Source of the DNA: Natronohydrobacter sp.
GTDB taxonomy: Bacteria > Pseudomonadota > Alphaproteobacteria > Rhodobacterales > Rhodobacteraceae
Assembly (NCBI GenBank): GCA_007118445.1
Contig: SKRP01000262.1
Span: forward strand, 1 to 30,864
Reading direction: 5' to 3'
Length of the DNA stretch: 30,864 bases
The position numbers and the translations under genes are program-made. Under the pieces are notes generated by a model. That model was given only the letters and a program-made list of their open reading frames with translations. It had not been told where the DNA came from and did no database searches. Of the stretch, positions 22,921-29,911 are shown piece after piece. The first letter of the stretch is position 1. Each line of letters begins with the position of its first letter.

Positions 22921-22949
22921 TCATGCGCAGCGAAATTCGCTACGCATGA
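22921..22949. terminator. Hairpin between convergent diguanylate cyclase and ilvC genes
   Basis: TCATGCG and CGCATGA form the outer stem, AGCGAA and TTCGCT the inner stem, with one mismatch between them and a single central base. It is almost a perfect 29-base palindrome at the convergent junction. There is no T-run, so it may work as a two-way 3'-end stem. Confidence 0.5.
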
Positions 22950-22961
22950 CCGGTCGGCTGA

Positions 22962-23984
22962 TTAGTTGCGTGCCTTGTCGACCATCTTGCCCTTGGAAAT
23001 CCACGGCATCATCTCGCGCAGTTTCGCACCCACTTGCTCGATCTGATGCTCGTCATTGATCCGGCGCGTGGCCTTGAAGAAGGGTTGACCGACGGCGTTT
23101 TCCTGCATGAAATCACGCACGAATTTCCCGGTCTGGATGTCGCTCAGAACTTCTTTCATGCGCGCCTTTGTCTCGGCATAGGGCAGAATGCGCGGGCCAG
23201 AAACATATTCGCCATATTCCGCCGTGTTCGAGATCGAGTAATTCATGTTGGCGATCCCGCCTTCATAGATCAGATCGACGATCAGCTTCACTTCATGCAG
23301 GCATTCGAAATAGGCCATTTCCGGCTCATAACCGGCCTCCACCAGCGTCTCGAAGCCCATGCGGATCAGCTCGACGAGCCCCCCGCAGAGCACAGCCTGC
23401 TCGCCAAACAGGTCAGTTTCGCATTCCTGACGGAAATTCGTTTCGATGATGCCTGAGCGCCCGCCGCCGATGGCCGAACAATAGGACAGGCCGATTTCCA
23501 TGGCCTTTCCAGTCGCATCCTGATGCACCGCCACCAGGCACGGCACGCCGCCACCCTTGACATACTCACCGCGTACTGTGTGACCGGGACCTTTGGGCGC
23601 CATCATGATCACATCGACACCCGGTTTGGGCTCGATCAGGCCAAAATGCACGTTCAGACCATGGGCGAAGGCAATGGCCGCCCCTTCGCGCAGATTATCA
23701 TGCACATATTTCCGATAGGTTTCGGCCTGCAGTTCATCGGGCATGGTGAACATGATCACATCGCACCAGGCCGCAGCCTCGGCAATGCCCATGACCTTCA
23801 GGCCCTCGGCTTCGCATTTCTTCGCGCTGGGCGAGCCTTCGCGCAGCGCGATCACGACATTCTTCGCCCCCGAATCGCGCAGGTTCAGCGCATGGGCATG
23901 GCCCTGGCTGCCATAGCCCAGGATCGCCACTTTCTTGTCCTTGATCAGGTTCACATCGCAATCGCGATCATAATAGACGCGCAT
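22962..23984 (-). CDS. ilvC: Ketol-acid reductoisomerase (NADP+)
   Basis: This 340-residue class I enzyme carries out the second step of valine and isoleucine synthesis, isomerising and reducing acetolactate or acetohydroxybutyrate with NADPH. The start MRVYYDRDCDVNLIKDKKVAILGYGSQGHAHALNLRDSG contains the dinucleotide-binding motif. Magnesium-binding residues lie in DLFGEQAVLCGGLVELI and in FECLHEVKLIVDLIYEGG. Length and motifs are fully typical. AAGGAG precedes the ATG at 23984. A good -10 (TATACT, complement at 24018-24023) lies upstream without a matching -35, which would suit an activator-dependent promoter. It is divergent from two Lrp-type regulators. Confidence 0.97.
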   Translation of the reverse strand: MRVYYDRDCDVNLIKDKKVAILGYGSQGHAHALNLRDSGAKNVVIALREGSPSAKKCEAEGLKVMGIAEAAAWCDVIMFTMPDELQAETYRKYVHDNLREGAAIAFAHGLNVHFGLIEPKPGVDVIMMAPKGPGHTVRGEYVKGGGVPCLVAVHQDATGKAMEIGLSYCSAIGGGRSGIIETNFRQECETDLFGEQAVLCGGLVELIRMGFETLVEAGYEPEMAYFECLHEVKLIVDLIYEGGIANMNYSISNTAEYGEYVSGPRILPYAETKARMKEVLSDIQTGKFVRDFMQENAVGQPFFKATRRINDEHQIEQVGAKLREMMPWISKGKMVDKARN

Positions 23985-24114
23985 CTATCGCACTCCTTGG
24001 TTGTAGACATGACGGGCAGTATAGGGATCTGATGCAGGTTTTCGTTTCAATTCCCCCATAAATGTGCGAAATATCAATAAAATCATTCGTAAACACAGAA
24101 AAAGCAGGAAAATC
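23985..24114. promoter_or_regulatory. Divergent ilvC-lrp control region
   Basis: This 130-base AT-rich gap holds both starts. For ilvC there is a TATACT -10 (minus strand, 24018-24023) without a good -35 at the right distance. An imperfect dyad TGCGAA (24065-24070)/TTCGTA (24086-24091) around an AT-rich centre resembles the loose sites bound by Lrp-family dimers. Both are tentative. Confidence 0.4.
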
Positions 24115-24573
24115 ATGCGCCTCGACGATAGCGACCGTCGCCTCCTGCGCCAACTTATCGCAGCCCCCGAGGCCGCGACCTCCGATCTGGCTGAACGCGC
24201 GGGGCTCACCGAGCCCACCTGCTGGCGGCGGCTGGAGCGGCTGCGCGCGACGGGTATCCTGCGCGGGCAGTGCGCGGTGATCAATTGGCGCGCGCTGGGC
24301 TATCAGGTCGAGGTCAGCCTGCGCCTGACGCTCGACAAGACCGACCCGCGCGCCTTTGACGATTTCATCGCCCGCGCCCGCCTTGTGCCGGAAGTGCTCG
24401 AAATCCAGACATTTCTGGGCCGTGTTGATGTCCGGCTGAACCTGATCGCGCGGGACATGGCGCATTATCAGCAAATTTACCGTGACCGGATCCTGACCCT
24501 GCCGCATATCGCCGATCTGGAAGCGCTGATGCATTTATCGGACATCAAGGCGGAAGAAAGTCTGCCGCTATGA
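24115..24573 (+). CDS. Lrp/AsnC-family transcriptional regulator, first of a tandem pair
   Basis: This 152-residue protein begins MRLDDSDRRLLRQLIAAPEAATSDLAERAGLTEPTCWRRLERLRATG, an Lrp-type helix-turn-helix, followed by a ligand-sensing RAM/AsnC domain (PEVLEIQTFLGRVDVRLNLIARDMAHYQQIYRDRILTLPHI). A GTG start at 24064 would add 17 basic residues, but the ATG at 24115 follows an AGGAAA site and begins where family members begin. Such proteins bind amino acids and control nearby metabolic genes. Divergence from ilvC suggests control of branched-chain synthesis, the place IlvY takes in enterobacteria. The target is inferred. The second regulator follows 40 bases downstream, after a repeat element. 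Confidence 0.9.
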   Translation: MRLDDSDRRLLRQLIAAPEAATSDLAERAGLTEPTCWRRLERLRATGILRGQCAVINWRALGYQVEVSLRLTLDKTDPRAFDDFIARARLVPEVLEIQTFLGRVDVRLNLIARDMAHYQQIYRDRILTLPHIADLEALMHLSDIKAEESLPL

Positions 24574-24575
24574 GC

Positions 24576-24596
24576 TTCATCTTGCAAAAAATACTC
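24576..24596 (+). repeat. Extragenic repeat element core, copy 2
   Basis: This 21-nt core (starts TTCATCTTGC, ends ATACTC) differs at one base from 4198-4218. Like copy 1 it lies a few bases after a stop codon and before another gene on the same strand. Unlike copy 1 it lacks the following G/C-run hairpin, so it may be a shortened copy. Confidence 0.6.
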
Positions 24597-24613
24597 AAAA
24601 GGACAGTGCGGCC

Positions 24614-25069
24614 ATGATCGACATTGACGCTACAGACCGCGCCCTTCTGCGCGCGCTCACTGTGGACGCGACGCAGAGCGCGAGCGCGCTGGGCCGTAAG
24701 CTTGGGCTCAGCCAGCCTGCGACATGGCGGCGGCTGAAACGGCTGCGCGAGGGCGGTGCAATTGCGCGGCAGCGTGTCGATCTGGACCTCGCCGCGCTGG
24801 GCTTTGGCGTGACAGTGTTTCTGGGCGTCAGTCTGGCTGCAAAGGGCCGTGTCAGCCTGGCCGATTTCGAGCGCGCGGTTTCTGCCATTCCTGAGGTGCA
24901 GACCGTCCAGCATGTGCTGGGGCTGTATGATTACCGGTTGCGGGTCGTGGCGCGCGATCTGAGCGATTTCGAGCGCATCCTGCGCCGTCGAATCCTGACC
25001 CTGCCCGGCATAGGGGCGGTTGATGCCAACGTGCTGCTCAGCGAAGAACGCCTGCCCGGCCCGCTCTGA
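24614..25069 (+). CDS. Lrp/AsnC-family transcriptional regulator, second of a tandem pair
   Basis: This 151-residue protein starts MIDIDATDRALLRALTVDATQSASALGRKLGLSQPATWRRLKRLREGG, an Lrp helix-turn-helix closely related in layout to the preceding regulator (TWRRLKRL versus CWRRLERL). The sensing domain (PEVQTVQHVLGLYDYRLRVVARDLSDFERILRRRILTLPGI) is of the same type but the sequence is well diverged. An AAAAGGA site precedes the ATG. Tandem Lrp paralogues may form mixed octamers or divide ligand sensing. Regulation of ilvC is plausible from position only. Confidence 0.9.
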   Translation: MIDIDATDRALLRALTVDATQSASALGRKLGLSQPATWRRLKRLREGGAIARQRVDLDLAALGFGVTVFLGVSLAAKGRVSLADFERAVSAIPEVQTVQHVLGLYDYRLRVVARDLSDFERILRRRILTLPGIGAVDANVLLSEERLPGPL

Positions 25070-25073
25070 GCGA

Positions 25074-25102
25074 TTGACCTTGGCGCGCGCTTTGGGCAGA
25101 AG
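25074..25102 (+). promoter_or_regulatory. Candidate promoter of the DUF952-pyrD pair
   Basis: TTGACC (25074-25079) is a strong -35, and 17 bases on is a weak -10-like CAGAAG (25097-25102). This would start a transcript almost at the ATG at 25109. Tentative. Confidence 0.3.
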
Positions 25103-25108
25103 CAGGGC

Positions 25109-25447
25109 ATGCTGATCTACAAGATTTTTCGCCGCGCCGAGTGGGATGCGCTGGTGGCCGACGGGGAAACTCTGGGCGCGCCGGTCGATCTGACCGATGG
25201 CTATATCCATTTCTCGACCGCGCAGCAGGTGATGCAGACAGCGGCGAAACATTTCGCGGAGGAAAGCAATCTGGTGCTGGTTGCGGTCGCCACGGACGCG
25301 CTCGGCGCTGATCTGAAATGGGAGGCCTCGCGCGGCGGGGCGCTTTTCCCGCATCTCTACCGTCCGCTGCGTTTGTCGGATGTTGCCTGGGACAAGGCGC
25401 TGCCGCTGGGTGCGACCGGCCATATTTTCCCCGAGGGCCTGATATGA
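25109..25447 (+). CDS. DUF952 family protein
   Basis: This 112-residue protein matches the DUF952 pattern: a start MLIYKIFRRAEWDALVADG, the conserved DGYIHFSTAQQVMQTAAKHF segment, and a C-terminal LKWEASRGGALFPHLYRPLRLSDVAWDKALP. The biochemical role of the family is not known to me; the conserved His and Ser/Thr residues suggest a small ligand-binding or ADP-ribosyltransferase-like fold, but this is not evident from the sequence alone. It overlaps pyrD by ATGA, so the two are co-translated. Such a link to pyrimidine synthesis may be only positional. Confidence 0.85.
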   Translation: MLIYKIFRRAEWDALVADGETLGAPVDLTDGYIHFSTAQQVMQTAAKHFAEESNLVLVAVATDALGADLKWEASRGGALFPHLYRPLRLSDVAWDKALPLGATGHIFPEGLI

Positions 25448-26502
25448 GCCTGATTGAGCAAGCGGGGCTTGCCCTGTTGCGTCAGATCGACCCCGAGCGC
25501 GCGCATGGGCTCGCTTTGCGGGCGCTGCAGACGGGGCTGGTGCCGCTGCCCGCACCTGTCAGCTCTCCGCGGTTGCGGGTGCAACTGGCCGGGCTCGATC
25601 TGCCCAATCCTGTCGGGCTGGCCGCAGGCTTCGACAAGAATGCAATCGCGTTGAACGCGCTCGCCCGTGCGGGGTTCGGATTTGTCGAGGCCGGCGCGGC
25701 CACCCCCCGCCCGCAGGAGGGCAATCCCCGCCCGCGTCTCTTCCGGCTGCCCGAAGATCACGCGGTGATCAACCGTTTCGGGTTCAACAATGAAGGGATC
25801 GGCCCCATCGCGGCACGGCTTGCGAAACGTCCGCAAGGCATGGTTCTGGGCCTGAATCTGGGGGCGAACAAGGACAGTAGTGATCGTGCGGCCGATTTCG
25901 CGACTGTGCTCAGCCATTCCGGGCCACATCTCGATTTTGCCACGGTCAATGTCTCTTCGCCCAACACGGAATCGCTGCGCAACCTGCAGGGTGCCGAGGC
26001 CCTGTCGGTCCTGCTGCAGGGCGTGATCGCTGCGCGCGACGGGCTTGCGCGCAGGATCCCGGTTTTCCTCAAGATTGCCCCGGATCTGTCGGAGCAGGAG
26101 CTTGCCGATATCGCGCAGGTGGCACAGGCAGTGCGGCTTGACGGGATTATCGCGACAAATACCACTGTTACACGCAAAGGTTTGAAAAGTGCCCGTTCTG
26201 GTGAAAAAGGCGGGCTTTCGGGCGCGCCATTGTTCGATAAGTCCACGCGCGTTCTGGCCCGCCTGTCCTATCTTACGCAAGACAATATCCCGCTGATCGG
26301 GGTCGGCGGGATTTTCAGTGCTGAGGACGCCTATGCCAAACTGCGCGCCGGGGCGAGCGCGGTCCAGCTTTATTCGGCGCTGACCTATCAGGGCCTGTCA
26401 CTGGTCGGGCAGATCAATCGCGGCCTGTTGGCGCTGATGGATCGTGACGGTTTCGGGCAAATGCCCGAGGTCACGGGCACAGACCGGGAGCGTTGGCTCT
26501 GA
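25444..26502 (+). CDS. pyrD: Dihydroorotate dehydrogenase (quinone), class 2
   Basis: This 352-residue FMN enzyme oxidises dihydroorotate to orotate in pyrimidine synthesis and passes electrons to quinone at the inner membrane. The frame is open from 25318, but the ATG at 25444 (MSLIEQAGLALLRQIDPERAHGLALRAL), overlapping the previous stop, gives the typical N-terminal membrane-associating helix. Motifs include LPNPVGLAAGFDKNA, NRFGFNNEGI, VNVSSPNTESLRNLQ (Ser as catalytic base, as in class 2), ATNTTVTRKGL, and GVGGIFSAEDAYAKLRAGASAVQLYSALTYQGLSLV. It ends 21 bases before the gyrB stop on the other strand. Confidence 0.96.
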   Translation: MSLIEQAGLALLRQIDPERAHGLALRALQTGLVPLPAPVSSPRLRVQLAGLDLPNPVGLAAGFDKNAIALNALARAGFGFVEAGAATPRPQEGNPRPRLFRLPEDHAVINRFGFNNEGIGPIAARLAKRPQGMVLGLNLGANKDSSDRAADFATVLSHSGPHLDFATVNVSSPNTESLRNLQGAEALSVLLQGVIAARDGLARRIPVFLKIAPDLSEQELADIAQVAQAVRLDGIIATNTTVTRKGLKSARSGEKGGLSGAPLFDKSTRVLARLSYLTQDNIPLIGVGGIFSAEDAYAKLRAGASAVQLYSALTYQGLSLVGQINRGLLALMDRDGFGQMPEVTGTDRERWL

Positions 26503-26503
26503 G

Positions 26504-26528
26504 CCTGCCCCTGCGCGCAGGGGTCAGG
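26504..26528. terminator. Palindromic stem at the pyrD-gyrB convergent junction
   Basis: CCCCTGC (26508-26514) pairs with GCAGGGG (26517-26523), flanked by CCTG and CAGG with one bulge. The stem overlaps the gyrB stop codon (26524-26526). No T-run follows; a bidirectional 3'-end stem is the likely role. Confidence 0.45.
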
Positions 26529-28941
26529 CGTCCAGATTTTCAACGCTCAAAGCATTGCGCTGGATGAAATCGCGCCGCGGCTCGACCACATCGCCCATCA
26601 GCTTGGTGAAAATGTCATCGGCCTCGGCCAGATCGTCGATTTTCACCTGCAACAGCGTGCGCGCTTCCGGGTCGAGCGTGGTTTCCCAGAGCTGATCGGG
26701 ATTCATCTCGCCAAGACCCTTGTAGCGTTGCAGCGACAGGCCCTTCTCGCCTTCAGACAGGATGGCATTCAGCAGATCCACCGGGCCGTAAATCAGCTGT
26801 TTACGGTCGCGGCGCAACAGGTTGGCGGGTTGGCGATAGATTTCCTGCAGACTGCTCGTATGCGAGGCCAGTCGACGCGCCTCGCCCGAACGCAAAACGC
26901 CGCCATCGAGCCTGCGGACTTCTTCCACACCGCGCAGCAGGCGCGACAGGCGCAAGCCCCCGTCCTGTGTTGGCCGTCCCTGCCAGCCGCGCTCATATTC
27001 TGCGGCGATCAGGTCCAGCCGCTGCGCCACGGAATCCGCCAGTTCCTGCGGATGCGCGGCCAAAGCCTCTGTCCGCAGCGCGCCCGCGATGGCCGCCTGT
27101 TCCAGAATATGCTGCGGGTAATGCGTCGGGAATGCCTGCAGCGAGCGGCGCACGGCCCGCGCTTCCGTCACGATCCGCGCCAGATCGGCGCCGATGATTT
27201 CCTCGCCCGAGGCCAGCCGCAGGACCGCCCCCTCAACCCCTTGATCTATCAGGTAATCTTCCAGCGCGGGCTTGTCTTTCAGATAGACCTCTGATTTGCC
27301 GCGCGCGACTTTGTAGAGCGGGGGCTCGGCGATATAGAGATGCCCGGCCTCGATCAGTTCGGGCATTTGCCGGAAGAAGAAGGTCAGCAAAAGCGTGCGG
27401 ATATGCGCGCCATCGACATCGGCGTCGGTCATGATGACGATCTTGTGGTAGCGCAGTTTCGAGATGTCGAATTCGTCGCGCCCGATGCCGGTGCCAAGCG
27501 CGGTGATCAGCGTGCCGATTTCCTGGCTCGACAGCATCCGGTCAAAGCGCGCGCGTTCGACATTCAGGATCTTGCCGCGCAGGGGCAGCACGGCCTGATT
27601 CTGCCGCGACCGGCCCTGCTTGGCCGAACCGCCTGCCGAGTCGCCCTCGACCAGAAACAGTTCTGATTTCGCAGGGTCACGCTCCTGACAATCGGCCAGT
27701 TTGCCGGGCAGGGATGCCACATCCAGCGCGGTCTTGCGCCGGGTCAGTTCGCGCGCCTTGCGGGCGGCTTCGCGGGCAAGGGCTGCCTCGATGATCTTGC
27801 CGACGATGCTCTTGGCATGGAGCGGGTTTTCCTCGAACCATTCGGCCAGCTTTTCATTCACCAGGCTCTCGACCGCCGGGCGCACCTCGGATGACACCAG
27901 CTTGTCCTTGGTCTGGCTGGAGAATTTCGGATCCGGCACTTTCACCGACAGCACGCAAGTCAGCCCTTCGCGCGCATCATCGCCGGTGAAGCTGACCTTT
28001 TCCTTCTTCGCGATCCCGCTCGATTGCGCATAGGCATTGATCGTGCGCGTCAGCGCGCCGCGGAAACCCGCCATATGCGTGCCGCCATCGCGCTGGGGGA
28101 TGTTATTGGTAAAGGGCAGGACCGTCTCATGATAGCTGTCATTCCACCACATCGCGACCTCGACCCCGATCCCGTCGCGTTCACCGGTCATGTAGATCGG
28201 CTCAGCCATGACCGGGGTTTTCGAGCGGTCCAGATGGCGCACGAATTCGCGCACGCCGCCCTCGTAGAACAGTTCAGATTTCAACATTTCGGCGGGGCGG
28301 TGATCCTCCAGGATGATCCGCACTCCGGAATTGAGAAAAGCCAGTTCTCTCAGGCGGTTCTCAAGCGTCTTGAAGCTGTAGTCGAGATTCGAGAAGGTGT
28401 CGGTCGATGCCAGAAATCGAACCTCGGTGCCTTTTTTGTCCCCTGCATCGCCGACCACTTCCAGCGACCGGACCGTATCGCCGCGCTCGAAACGGGCGAT
28501 ATGTTCCTTGCCGCCGCGCCAGATGCGCAATTCCAGCCAGTCGGACAGGGCATTCACCACCGAGACACCGACCCCGTGCAAGCCGCCCGAAACCTTGTAG
28601 CTGTTCTGGTCGAATTTGCCCCCGGCATGAAGCTGGGTCATGATGACCTCGGCGGCCGATACGCCCTCTTCGGCATGGATATCGGTGGGGATCCCGCGCC
28701 CGTTATCCATGACGGAAACCGAATTATCCGCATGGATGGTCACGCTCACGAAATCCGCATGGCCCGCCAGCGCCTCGTCGATCCCGTTATCGACGACCTC
28801 ATAGACCATGTGATGCAGGCCAGAGCCGTCATCCGTGTCGCCGATATACATGCCGGGGCGCTTGCGCACCGCGTCCAACCCCTTGAGAACCTTGATGGAA
28901 TCCGCGCCATATTCGTCGCGTTTCACAGCTTCAGCCGACAT
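26524..28941 (-). CDS. gyrB: DNA gyrase subunit B
   Basis: This is a protein of about 805 residues, the ATPase subunit of DNA gyrase, which introduces negative supercoils together with GyrA. The ATG at 28941 (MSAEAVKRDEYGADSIKVLKGLDAVRKRPGMYIGD) has an AAGGA site at a suitable distance; an ATG nine bases upstream abuts that site and is not preferred. The GHKL ATPase domain shows VVDNGIDEALAG, DNGRGIPTDIH and GGLHGVGVSVVNALS. The TOPRIM domain has LVEGDSAGGSAKQGR and MTDADVDGAHIRTLLLTFF. The C-terminus has LQRYKGLGEMNPDQLWETTLDPE. It is full length and typical, standing as a single gene away from dnaA and recF. Confidence 0.97.
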   Translation of the reverse strand: MSAEAVKRDEYGADSIKVLKGLDAVRKRPGMYIGDTDDGSGLHHMVYEVVDNGIDEALAGHADFVSVTIHADNSVSVMDNGRGIPTDIHAEEGVSAAEVIMTQLHAGGKFDQNSYKVSGGLHGVGVSVVNALSDWLELRIWRGGKEHIARFERGDTVRSLEVVGDAGDKKGTEVRFLASTDTFSNLDYSFKTLENRLRELAFLNSGVRIILEDHRPAEMLKSELFYEGGVREFVRHLDRSKTPVMAEPIYMTGERDGIGVEVAMWWNDSYHETVLPFTNNIPQRDGGTHMAGFRGALTRTINAYAQSSGIAKKEKVSFTGDDAREGLTCVLSVKVPDPKFSSQTKDKLVSSEVRPAVESLVNEKLAEWFEENPLHAKSIVGKIIEAALAREAARKARELTRRKTALDVASLPGKLADCQERDPAKSELFLVEGDSAGGSAKQGRSRQNQAVLPLRGKILNVERARFDRMLSSQEIGTLITALGTGIGRDEFDISKLRYHKIVIMTDADVDGAHIRTLLLTFFFRQMPELIEAGHLYIAEPPLYKVARGKSEVYLKDKPALEDYLIDQGVEGAVLRLASGEEIIGADLARIVTEARAVRRSLQAFPTHYPQHILEQAAIAGALRTEALAAHPQELADSVAQRLDLIAAEYERGWQGRPTQDGGLRLSRLLRGVEEVRRLDGGVLRSGEARRLASHTSSLQEIYRQPANLLRRDRKQLIYGPVDLLNAILSEGEKGLSLQRYKGLGEMNPDQLWETTLDPEARTLLQVKIDDLAEADDIFTKLMGDVVEPRRDFIQRNALSVENLDA

Positions 28942-28969
28942 GCAGACCATTCCTTGCTAAACTGCCGCT

Positions 28970-28998
28970 GTTATAGGCAGTTCTGGAGGGATTGTCAC
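28970..28998 (-). promoter_or_regulatory. gyrB promoter
   Basis: On the minus strand GTGACA (-35, 28993-28998) and TATAAC (-10, 28970-28975) have a 17-base spacer. Each hexamer differs from consensus by one base. Transcription would start about 22 bases upstream of the ATG at 28941. Confidence 0.7.
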
Positions 28999-29050
28999 GC
29001 ACCGGACACAATATTTAGCGGTTCTCTGCGCCCGAAACCCCGCGCTTTCC

Positions 29051-29911
29051 TCAGCGCGTGGTCTCCAGTGCAATCCCCATCAGCGCATAGGTCAGTTGCG
29101 CGGCGGTGAAGTTCCACACGTCCCAGCCCTCGATTGGGGCAAGTTCCACCACATCGATACCCACGCAGCGCCGACCCTTCAGCCCCGAACGCACCAGCGC
29201 CAATGCCTGATAATAGCCCAGCCCCCCCGGAACCGGCGTACCGGTCGCAGGCATGATCGCCGCGTCCAGCCCGTCCACGTCGAAGCTGACATAGACATCT
29301 TCGGGGAAATCCGCAGGAAGCGTGATGTCATGGATATTGCCCGTCACCAGATCTTCGGCGTCGATGAAGATAACCTTGTTGCGCGCGCGACAGTCAGCTT
29401 CTTCCTGACACAGTGCGCGCACGCCGTATTGCGCAAGAGCGCAGCCTTCCTCCTCGACCAGCAATTGCATGACCGAGGCATGGGAATGGCGGAAATCCTG
29501 ATAGGCATTGCGCAGATCAGCATGGGCGTCGATCTGGATAATGCCGACAGGGCGCCCGAGCGCGCGTTTGATACCAAGAACTGCGCCCCATGTCAGGCTG
29601 TGCTCGCCGCCGAGCGTTACTGGCACATGGCCCGCGCGGGTGATGCTTTCAGTGCGCGCGGCCAGTGTTTCGAGCACCTCGTCGATAGCGCCAGAGCAAT
29701 CAATCGCCGGGGTTGTGGTGATGCCCGCCGTGCAAGGCTCGAACCCGCGCCACAGCCGTTCCAGCTGGTCGGATGCTTCGATCAGCGCAGCAGGGCCGTT
29801 TTCGGTGCCCGAGCCGTAAGAGACGGTTTTTTCCAGTGGCATGGGCACGATCTGGAAATGCGCGTCGGGGCCGCGTTCGGCATGGGTCAGTTCGGAATTG
29901 AGGAAGATCAC
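29051..29911 (-). CDS. speB: Agmatinase (arginase/ureohydrolase family)
   Basis: This 286-residue binuclear manganese enzyme hydrolyses agmatine to putrescine and urea. Metal ligands are in GGEHSLT (H104), IQIDAHADLR (D128, H130, D132) and VSFDVDGLDAA (D211, D213), so the site is complete. The start is a GTG at 29911, which overlaps the nspC stop by four bases (GTGA); the longer open frame upstream would read into nspC. Coupling to nspC points to polyamine synthesis rather than arginine breakdown. Other ureohydrolases, such as guanidinobutyrase, cannot be excluded from sequence alone. Confidence 0.9.
   Translation of the reverse strand: MIFLNSELTHAERGPDAHFQIVPMPLEKTVSYGSGTENGPAALIEASDQLERLWRGFEPCTAGITTTPAIDCSGAIDEVLETLAARTESITRAGHVPVTLGGEHSLTWGAVLGIKRALGRPVGIIQIDAHADLRNAYQDFRHSHASVMQLLVEEEGCALAQYGVRALCQEEADCRARNKVIFIDAEDLVTGNIHDITLPADFPEDVYVSFDVDGLDAAIMPATGTPVPGGLGYYQALALVRSGLKGRRCVGIDVVELAPIEGWDVWNFTAAQLTYALMGIALETTR

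Noticed and set aside
24115..25069. Siroheme decarboxylase pair (AhbA/AhbB, NirDLGH), which are also tandem Lrp-like proteins
   Set aside because: Both proteins keep normal helix-turn-helix and sensing-domain sequences, and no haem or nitrite reductase genes are nearby.
28024..29109. 361-residue plus-strand frame opposite the gyrB start and running into speB
   Set aside because: It is antisense to gyrB motifs and crosses the gyrB promoter region; no domain signals.
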